DNA of 64,000 bases from Suicoccus acidiformans (lineage in GTDB: Bacteria; Bacillota; Bacilli; Lactobacillales; Aerococcaceae): positions 1,674,001 through 1,738,000 of the forward strand of contig NZ_CP023434.1 of the NCBI RefSeq assembly GCF_003546865.1, given 5' to 3'. The notes beneath the pieces were generated by a model that had not been told where the DNA came from, did not search any database, and worked only from the letters and a program-made list of their open reading frames with translations. A program made the translations under genes and the position numbers. This document shows positions 20,486 to 27,014 of the stretch, one piece after another. Each line of letters opens with the position of its first letter. Positions within the stretch are counted from its first letter, which is position 1.

Positions 20486-20708
20486 TTGGACAAAAAAATA
20501 GTCCATGGCCAACAGCCATAGGACGAATCAACGTGGTACCACCTATCTTCACCTAGTCAGACTAGGTCTTTACTACCGTATCGGGGTAAGCGGAATAACT
20601 TTACATTATTCATCTCCGTAGTGTCTTCGTCTTCGTTGATTCTTTCAGCCAGGGAATCAATCTCTATACTTAGACTACTTGTCTACATCTGCGATATACT
20701 TATGATAT
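20486..20708 (-). promoter_or_regulatory. T-box leader of hisS-aspS with GACAC specifier region
   Basis: The minus strand carries AGGTGGTACCACGT near 20545-20531, a preceding 7-bp Stem III-like hairpin, and a GTCC/GGAC terminator ending in a T-run near 20492. In the Stem I specifier loop the sequence is GACAC (20625-20621): GAC is Asp and the overlapping CAC is His. The T-box is certain; the specifier position is from manual folding. Confidence 0.93.
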
Positions 20709-20714
20709 AATACT

Positions 20715-20743
20715 AATTTACTCATTCATTCACAGAAAGTCAA
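20715..20743 (-). promoter_or_regulatory. Promoter of hisS-aspS
   Basis: TTGACT (20743-20738), 17 bases, TAAATT (20720-20715). Confidence 0.6.
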
Positions 20744-20857
20744 GCCCTGTTTTTATCGATGTTACATCTCAAGAATTTAGGTAAGCTGTATAAGCAAATG
20801 CATAAGAATAAAAGAGGTGGATTCTATAATCAACTTAGCCACCCAAAATAAAAAACA

Positions 20858-22130
20858 TCAAGTGAATTTCATGCTATATTGAAGTTACCACAACTCTCAA
20901 TAGATAAGGATGAATTTACGTGACGCAAATTCATGATAACACAGCTACTAAAAAAGACACATCTTTCTTATCAAGAACGTTGCCAGATTGCTATTCTTAA
21001 ACAAGAAAACTATTCAAATCGAGCTATCCCAGCTAGTCTTAATCGGGCGCCCAAACCATTCATAATGAAATCAAGCGAGGGACTGTTAAACAAAAGAAAA
21101 AACAAGTCCAGAGCGGCAAAGAGTATGTTTATTACTACACTGTTTATGATGCAGATAAGGGTCAGGCGGCTCATGATAACCAGCGTTTAAATTGTGGAAG
21201 ATGTCCTAAATGGGCAGATTCTGATGCGTTCATGGAATGGGCAGATGAAAAAATGCTCGAAGATCATTGGTCCCCTGATGTGGTCGTTGGTTTTGCTAAG
21301 CGACAAGAGCTATTTGACCCAAAACTGATTCCTAGCACGACTACTCTCTATAATTGGATAGATAGTGGCATTATGCGCACTAAAAATATAGACTTACTGG
21401 AGAAACTCTCTCGTAAACCTCGTCAAAAGAAACGGTCAACTAAGGAAAATAAGCGGATTTTAGGAAATTCAATTGACGAGCGACCTGAAGAAGTTAAATC
21501 TCGTGATCATTTCGGTCACTGGGAAATTGACACGGTTATCGGGCAAAAAACTAAAGAGGACGAAGTCTTATTAACCTTAGTCGAGAGAATGACTCGTTTT
21601 GAAGTCCTCCTTAAGTTGCCGGGTAAGACTTCCGAAGGTGTTTGTTTAGCAGTGTCCCATCTCAGAGAGCGCTGTGGCGATGACTACACTCGTCTATTCA
21701 AAACAGTCACCGCAGATAATAGAACCGAGTTTGCTTCCTTACAAGAAGCCCTCCAAGAGATAGTATTCGCCTACTTTACGCACCCATTTGCTTCTTACGA
21801 AAGAGGGACGAGCGAGAATCAGCATAAATACATCCGACGATTTCTACCGAAAGGTCAAAAAATATCGGAAATGAGTGATCAGCAGATTTTGCGCATTCAA
21901 CAATGGATGAATCGCTACCCACGAAAGATCTTGGACTATCAAACCCCTTACGATTGCTTTTTAAAAGCTTTTCGTCAAGAAAGGGCTGCAGCTTAAAATC
22001 TGTTCGCCTTGACAACGAGCCTCCGCCGGGCTGGCTTAAAGGCTGGTGAAAGCTGGGTTAGCCAGCTTTGGCCAAGAGCCTACCATCCCGACGCTCATTG
22101 TAAAGCCGAACAACCTAGTGCAAATAATTC
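20858..22130 (+). mobile_element. Degenerate IS30-family element (type 1)
   Basis: The boundaries are approximate. They rest on an imperfect inverted repeat with a GTGAATT core near 20872 and, inverted, near 22122. The single transposase gene inside is frameshifted, so this copy should not move by itself. It borders the Vga-class gene on the left. Confidence 0.65.
20920..21996 (+). pseudogene. IS30-family transposase, broken by two frameshifts
   Basis: The native reading starts at GTG 20920 (VTQIHDNTATKK), then needs a frame change in the A-rich run near 20945 to reach THLSYQERCQIAILKQ. A second frame change near 21050 (after LNRAP) restores the rest, through NEIKRGTVKQ to the C-terminus. 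The DDE residues are still present: D in HWEIDTVIG, D in TADNRTEF and E in RGTSENQHK. IS30 transposases are made from one frame, and I see no canonical slippery signal in register, so I call it a pseudogene. This is a different IS30 subgroup from the copies at 24.2 and 29.5 kb. Confidence 0.85.
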
Positions 22131-22289
22131 ACATGTAGGTCTTTAGTTTTAACAAAGCGGCTAACTTAATCTTGAAATTTACGACTATCTTTTTAATTAA
22201 ATGTTTAACATTTCAATATGCATACCTTTTCTAGTACTTAGCATTACTCCTTTTATGTCGATGTCGTTTCATACAGGCAATAGAAGTTT

Positions 22290-23864
22290 TTATAGTTTTT
22301 TAGTCAGTTCTTTCTTTTCTTTCAATAATCTTTGAAATTCATCTTCTAACTCTTGCGAAGGTTGCAAGCTCAATCTACCCAGAACGTCAGATATTTTAGT
22401 TTCAATTAGTAAAAGTTGGTCATCACTGTTAGACTTTGTTTTATTCTCCAGCCACTCTTCATATGCTTCGTACGATCCATCGAATACTGTTATCTTACCA
22501 TCTTTTATATCAATTATTTTTGTAGCTATATTTTTTACTAACATTCGGTCGTGAGTAACAAATAGAATCGTTCCTTGATAACTTTTCATGAATGCTTCTA
22601 GCGCTTCTAAAGATGCAATGTCTAAAAAGTTAGTCGGCTCATCTAAAACGAGCATATTCACGTCACTTAAAAATAGTTTAGCTAACGCTAGCTTTACTTT
22701 TTCACCACCACTTAATATGCCCACCTTTTTATAGACATCTTTATCCCAAAAATGCATTCTTGCTAAAACTGTTCTTATTAATGTCTCATTCTGACTAGAG
22801 GTCGATTGTACATTTTCTATGATTGATTCCTCATCATTTAGGATGGTTAAGTGTTGAGAGAAGTAACCGATCTTAACTTTTTCTGGAATTGTAAATCCTT
22901 CGTCTTGCTTAACTATTTTTTTAAGCAAAGTTGTTTTACCTGAGCCATTTTTTCCAATGATAGCAACTTTATCGCCGCCATTTAAATATAAGCTAAAGGG
23001 ATCCCAGAGCTTACTTCCGCCAATCTCTCCCTTAACATTTTCAGCACGTAACACAGATTGGTTTGTGAATTTTTCTTCATTTAACATATCCATCTTAATT
23101 TCAGGTAGCTCTTTCACTTTGTCAACCTTATCCAATTGTTCCAGTCTTGTTTCTAAAGCCTTTGCAGAACCTCTAAGCTTTTTCTGTATGTTGGCGTAGT
23201 GGGTTTTAGCACCCTTTATTCTCGCTTCAGATGAACTAAGATTCTTAGGTTTTTTTGTTGCGCGTTGAGCTCTTTCTTCTTTTTGACGTATTGCTATTTC
23301 TAATTTTTGTTTCTCACGTTCATACTTTTCAAATTCAGTTTGTTCTTGTTTTTTCAATAAGTCTTTTTGCTTTGCATATTCATCATAATTTCCTTTAAAT
23401 ATTTTTAACGTATTATTTTCAATTTCCCATATTTCAGTACATACATTATTTAAAAATGCCCGATCATGCGATACTACGATAGTTGCTCCTTGATAGTTTC
23501 TTATCTTTTTTTCTAACCAAGCAATTCTTTCCGTATCTAAGTGTGTTGTTGGTTCATCTAAAAGAAGCAGGCCTGGGTTCTCATTGAGAGCATTCTGTAA
23601 ATATTGCTGTGTTATTTCGCCACCACTTTTCTCCAATCTTGATTCTTTAAATTGTGGCACTAATTTCACAGAGGTAAAAGAAGTAATATTACCTTCATCA
23701 GGTAATTCTTCACCTGTAATAATTTTTAATAGGCTTGTTTTTCCTGTTCCATTCCTACCTACTAAACCTATACGTTGATTATTATGCACTTGCATTAAAT
23801 CAATATAAAATAGCAATCTGTCTTGTAATTGTTTTTTGATTGATGCTCCTTCAAACAATAGCAT
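22290..23864 (-). CDS. vga: Vga-class ABC-F ribosomal protection protein (antibiotic resistance type)
   Basis: This ABC-F ATPase has two nucleotide-binding domains and no membrane segments (524 residues). Domain 1 has GRNGTGKT at 36-43, a very short Q-loop-to-signature stretch with KSGGE at 79-83, and LLLLDEPT. A charged linker follows (about 155-255, with ATKKPKNLS), then domain 2 with GKNGSGKT near 300, LSGGE near 383 and LVLDEPTNFLD. The short first domain, the linker sequence and the C-terminal extension are as I recall them in Vga(A). Vga proteins release pleuromutilin, lincosamide and streptogramin A drugs from the ribosome. The allele cannot be assigned. Codon use is visibly more AT-rich than in neighbours. 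AAGGAG lies 8 bases before the ATG. Confidence 0.85.
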   Translation of the reverse strand: MLLFEGASIKKQLQDRLLFYIDLMQVHNNQRIGLVGRNGTGKTSLLKIITGEELPDEGNITSFTSVKLVPQFKESRLEKSGGEITQQYLQNALNENPGLLLLDEPTTHLDTERIAWLEKKIRNYQGATIVVSHDRAFLNNVCTEIWEIENNTLKIFKGNYDEYAKQKDLLKKQEQTEFEKYEREKQKLEIAIRQKEERAQRATKKPKNLSSSEARIKGAKTHYANIQKKLRGSAKALETRLEQLDKVDKVKELPEIKMDMLNEEKFTNQSVLRAENVKGEIGGSKLWDPFSLYLNGGDKVAIIGKNGSGKTTLLKKIVKQDEGFTIPEKVKIGYFSQHLTILNDEESIIENVQSTSSQNETLIRTVLARMHFWDKDVYKKVGILSGGEKVKLALAKLFLSDVNMLVLDEPTNFLDIASLEALEAFMKSYQGTILFVTHDRMLVKNIATKIIDIKDGKITVFDGSYEAYEEWLENKTKSNSDDQLLLIETKISDVLGRLSLQPSQELEDEFQRLLKEKKELTKKL

Positions 23865-24137
23865 ATTCCCATCTCCTTATTTTGAGGGGATATAAAAACC
23901 CCCCTAATTCCATTCAGAATAGGAGGTCAGGAAAATTTATAAGCATACACCTAAAAAAGCATTACAAAATTAGGGTAAACCACACTTCACAATTCAATCC
24001 TATTCTGAAAATGATACATAAAAAGCTCAACAAATAACCTAGCTTAAGTTATTGATTCACTTTTTTATGTTGATTTTCTTTAATAAATAGGATTAATTGT
24101 TCATTGTGATAAAGTAACACCCTTTCTCATATCATTT
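23865..24137 (-). promoter_or_regulatory. Attenuator leader of the vga-class gene
   Basis: The leader holds three parts. First, a hairpin pairs AATAAC with GTTATT and encloses the region before the leader start. Second, there is a 10-codon ORF (24019-23987). Third, a terminator hairpin (23926-23899) is followed by TTTTTAT just before the gene's ribosome site. CAGAATAGG inside the leader ORF (24007-23999) is complementary to CCTATTCTG (23923-23915) of the terminator's 5' arm, giving an antiterminator pairing. Confidence 0.8.
23987..24019 (-). CDS. Leader peptide MYHFQNRIEL of the vga attenuator
   Basis: This 10-codon ORF ends in TGA and lies within the leader. Its ribosome site is weak (TTGAGC about 9 bases upstream). 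Codons 5-7 contain the sequence that pairs with the terminator arm, so a ribosome stalled or paused here would change the fold. From memory, ribosome-mediated attenuation through a leader ORF is described for vga(A). Confidence 0.65.
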   Translation of the reverse strand: MYHFQNRIEL

Positions 24138-24143
24138 AATTTC

Positions 24144-24172
24144 ATTATAAGCTATCTATATGGCCCTGTCAA
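24144..24172 (-). promoter_or_regulatory. Consensus promoter of the vga-class gene
   Basis: TTGACA (24172-24167), exactly 17 bases, TATAAT (24149-24144): a full match to the housekeeping sigma consensus. Confidence 0.9.
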
Positions 24173-24192
24173 CATTTCGATGCTTTACTTAG

Positions 24193-24727
24193 TCTCGATT
24201 GTCAATTTAAGTTAGAAATTTCTACACTATATGATGAGTGATTGAACTTGGTGACACACTTGTGCTAACCACCTTAAACAGCCCCTTCATCAAACTCCTG
24301 ACTGGTCAAGAGGAAAAGCGCTAGCGACTCTGGAGGAGTCAGGTTCTTGATGAAACCATATTTCTTAAGTAGTTGGCAAAATAGCCAGGTGTTTGATCCA
24401 AAAGATGGGCCAAGAAAACCTCCAGGGGAGTGTAGTCGTTAAGAGATTTACGTGGAATGATATGTCGCTTGAAGGTTACTTCCTTAAGAAAGCCTTCATC
24501 TACTTCATTAAAATCAGTACCTTTAGGCAGACCATCTCTTCTTAACTTTTTAGCGACTATGTAAGCTTTTTCGTCAATTTCGTAATAGTTTTCTATCCAA
24601 GTCAGTTCTTTCGCGGTAAGATGTGTTTAGGCCATTTGGTGTCTGCTTCTTTATTTATGAATGCTCTCATAAATAGTGTAGCACAAATGGTCTTATTTGT
24701 TTTTCTAGCTTTATTTTACAATTCAGG
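24193..24727 (-). mobile_element. Internally deleted IS30-family remnant (type 2)
   Basis: Both ends match the intact element at 29462-30698: a left end of CGATTGTCAATTTAAG and a right end of TTTTACAATTCAGG. The middle is missing: the two TCTTCTTAAC repeats present in the intact copy are fused to one, removing 699 bp. Confidence 0.88.
24339..24635 (-). pseudogene. IS30 transposase remnant, in-frame deletion plus early stop
   Basis: Compared with the intact transposase (331 residues), this copy has lost 233 codons, including two of the three DDE residues. The third codon is TAA instead of TAT (ATG GCC TAA), so no product is expected. Both lesions are seen directly by comparison with 29609-30604. 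Confidence 0.9.
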
Positions 24728-24950
24728 TAATCAAAGAACACAAGGAGATTCGCGTCAAGAGTCTCTTCGCTTCTTCTCTTGCCCCCAATCACCTTGTGTT
24801 CATTTAAGAGCCAGCGCTTCATTCCTTCAAAATGGAGTAGGAACATTGGTCTAATCAGCTTTTTAGATCGCTATTGTTACACTGGGATTTGGCTAAAAAA
24901 TATGTATTTGGTTCAGAATGATTACTATTCACTTACATGTCGAAACATAA
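24728..24950. other. Non-coding stretch with a long two-part hairpin
   Basis: An inverted repeat at 24736-24750 and 24787-24801 (GAACACAAGG with CCTTGTGTTC, plus GATT with AATC) encloses a second CAAGA/TCTTG pairing. It begins 8 bases beyond the IS30 remnant end. No T-run follows. I see no supported gene here. Confidence 0.45.
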
Positions 24951-24951
24951 T

Positions 24952-24980
24952 TTGAATTTCAAACGAAGCCATTATATAAT
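24952..24980 (+). promoter_or_regulatory. Promoter of the amidase gene
   Basis: TTGAAT (24952-24957), 17 bases, TATAAT (24975-24980). Confidence 0.7.
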
Positions 24981-25016
24981 TAAACCATTATTAATGAATG
25001 AAGGAGGGAAATTCCC

Positions 25017-26387
25017 ATCGATACCCTCAAAAAACTGTGGCATAAAATTTATACCCCCCGTGTCTTCCCAGGACTTTTGACAGTACTGGTCTTAATCACT
25101 ACCGCAATATCGATTTCATCGATGACAGCGGATTCAACCATTACTTTGCTAAAGGAATCGGCAGTATTAAGGCATGAGCCCAGTACCAATAGTTCCATGG
25201 ACGGTACGTTAGAGCATGGTGTCGTACTGCCTGTCATTAATGAATCCGGCGGTTGGGTGCTTGTCCGGATTTCCAATACGGTCCAGGGATGGTTACCGCT
25301 TTGGTATCTTGAATCGCCTGAATTAACCAATGATCAAGAAATAGCTGCCTACTTTTCTAAAGAAACGCCGATTTACGCCCAGGAATCGGTTGATGCTGAG
25401 CAAATCGGCTTAGCAGAAAGTGATAGCTATATTCCCATTAATTATGAATCGCGTGGTTGGACGCAGATTCAATATGATGGCCAGTACGGTTATGTGGAAA
25501 CTTCCGCAATTCAGATTGTCCCCCTGAGCCAAATCCCTCAAGAGGAAGAAATAGCTAGCGAAGAGATGAATGGTGCAGATATTCCCCTTGATCATATTGC
25601 GATTATGCGTCAGAGTAACCAAGCTTTCTTGTCTCAACCGAATGTCTTCTCAGATATTCTCTATACAGCTTCATACGGTCAACGTTTCGCTGTAGAAAAA
25701 ATCGTCTATGACGATGCAGGCAATGAATATTACCGCGTTCTTGATGATAAGGGCACCGAAGGTTATATTGAAACACGTACGGCTCAAATGGCGAATGATT
25801 CAATTAGCCATGTCGGAAAACCTCAAGCTAAGAGCTTAAGCGAAGCAACCATCATGTTAGATGCTGGCCACGGCGGAGAAGATCCGGGTGCAATTAGTGA
25901 AGATCAGCAAACATATGAGAAAGAAATTACCCTAGCTACTGCCAACACCATTCAAAAAGCTCTAAAAGCAGCCGGTGCCACGGTTATCCAAACGAGAACC
26001 GACGATCGCTTTATTGAACTTGAAGAGCGAGCTGCCCACAGTAATGCTGCAGAAGTTGATGCCTTCATCAGTATTCACTATGATGCTTCTCCGGTACCAG
26101 ACTGGCACGGCATTACGACTTATTATTTCCATGAAGCTGACGAGTCGCTGGCCCGCTTCGTCAACCAAGAACTGAGCACCCTGCCATTACCAAATAATGG
26201 CACACATTTCGGGAACTATTATGTCTTACGGGAGAATAATTACCCTTCTATTCTGTTAGAGTTGGGCTATATGAGTAATCAGCAAGACTTACCATATATT
26301 CGCTCCCAAGACTATTATAATCAAGTCGCCGATAGAATTGTAAATGCTCTGACTGCCTTCTTCCAAAGTGAAGCAGATACAGAATAA
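25017..26387 (+). CDS. N-acetylmuramoyl-L-alanine amidase with SH3b domains
   Basis: This is an exported peptidoglycan amidase. The N-terminus is Lys/Arg-rich and followed by a hydrophobic anchor (GLLTVLVLITTAIS). About three SH3b repeats come next (roughly 40-260). The C-terminal Amidase_3 domain has zinc ligands in DAGHGG, YEKE and SIHYDA and the catalytic Glu in LELGYMSN. No ATG, GTG or TTG lies at the right distance from the strong AAGGAGGG site (25001-25008). The frame is open upstream to an ATC at 25017 (9 bases after AGGAGG) or an ATT at 25011. The first conventional start, TTG 25077, lies inside the hydrophobic anchor and has no ribosome site. I place the start at 25017. Confidence 0.85.
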   Translation: MDTLKKLWHKIYTPRVFPGLLTVLVLITTAISISSMTADSTITLLKESAVLRHEPSTNSSMDGTLEHGVVLPVINESGGWVLVRISNTVQGWLPLWYLESPELTNDQEIAAYFSKETPIYAQESVDAEQIGLAESDSYIPINYESRGWTQIQYDGQYGYVETSAIQIVPLSQIPQEEEIASEEMNGADIPLDHIAIMRQSNQAFLSQPNVFSDILYTASYGQRFAVEKIVYDDAGNEYYRVLDDKGTEGYIETRTAQMANDSISHVGKPQAKSLSEATIMLDAGHGGEDPGAISEDQQTYEKEITLATANTIQKALKAAGATVIQTRTDDRFIELEERAAHSNAAEVDAFISIHYDASPVPDWHGITTYYFHEADESLARFVNQELSTLPLPNNGTHFGNYYVLRENNYPSILLELGYMSNQQDLPYIRSQDYYNQVADRIVNALTAFFQSEADTE

Positions 26388-26397
26388 TGAGCCATAC

Positions 26398-26436
26398 AAA
26401 AGCCGAGCAGGTTCCTGACCATGCTCGGCTTTCTTA
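26398..26436. terminator. Bidirectional terminator between amidase and dtd
   Basis: AAAGCCGAGCA pairs with TGCTCGGCTTT, with T-rich tails on both strands. Confidence 0.88.
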
Positions 26437-26497
26437 TTTATAAATGTAAATTCCTTTATTTTATACAACGTATACTGAAAAATGTAGTCATATCAAT

Positions 26498-26554
26498 ATT
26501 CAGTAATGATTGTATTCATTTAGGTATATATTTTTGGATGGGACTTTAGATTAT
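26498..26554. repeat. Intergenic repeat, copy B
   Basis: This is the counterpart of 16305-16360, in the same relation to its neighbours (between a plus-strand and a convergent minus-strand gene). Its last bases run into the dtd stop codon. Confidence 0.5.
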
Positions 26555-27003
26555 AGATCTTTCTGCTTGGAATCAATTAGAATTGTCATCGGCCCATCAT
26601 TTGTAATTTCTACTTGCATGTAAGCGCCGAATTCCCCTGTTTCAACATGGAAACCTTGGTCTCGCAGTTCATTATTGAGCGCATCATATAAATTAGATGC
26701 ATGATCAGGGGCGGCAGCGTTGATAAAACTTGGGCGATTGCCTTTGCGTGTATTGCCATATAGGGTGAACTGACTAATGGAAAGAATATCTCCACCGACA
26801 TCCTTTAAGGCTAGGTTCGTCTTACCGTCCTCATCATCAAATAGACGCATATTGCCTACTTTACGGGCACAATAAACTACATCCTCCATCGTGTCTTCAT
26901 GAGTCACACCTACTAACAAGACGAAGCCCTTGGTAATTTCTCCGCGGACTTCATCATCAATAAGTACGCGACTAGCTAAACTTTTCTGAATGATTATACG
27001 CAT
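26551..27003 (-). CDS. dtd: D-aminoacyl-tRNA deacylase
   Basis: DTD removes D-amino acids (and glycine from tRNA-Ala) mischarged onto tRNA. The protein has 150 residues with the signature SQFTLYG and the cross-subunit NDGPMT motif near the C-terminus. AAGGAGAG precedes the ATG. It lies 12 bases after relA, the conserved relA-dtd pair of Firmicutes. Confidence 0.96.
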   Translation of the reverse strand: MRIIIQKSLASRVLIDDEVRGEITKGFVLLVGVTHEDTMEDVVYCARKVGNMRLFDDEDGKTNLALKDVGGDILSISQFTLYGNTRKGNRPSFINAAAPDHASNLYDALNNELRDQGFHVETGEFGAYMQVEITNDGPMTILIDSKQKDL

Positions 27004-27014
27004 AATTCTCTCCT

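Noticed and set aside
20920-21100. Programmed frameshifting in the first IS30 transposase
   Set aside because: Two separate frame changes would be needed, the heptamer near 21050 is not in the proper register, and IS30 transposases are normally made from a single frame. Decay is simpler.
20858-24727. Composite transposon carrying the vga-class gene
   Set aside because: The two flanking IS30 elements belong to different subgroups with different ends, and both are defective, so they could not move the segment as a unit.
24621-24854. Plus-strand ORF across the end of the IS30 remnant
   Set aside because: It spans an IS end and a hairpin, has no ribosome site, and encodes no recognisable protein.
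24994-25080. A 28-codon ORF starting ATG AAT GAA before the amidase, as a regulatory leader peptide
   Set aside because: Its frame runs through the amidase's ribosome site, it has no ribosome site of its own, and the amidase frame over the same bases encodes a convincing export signal.
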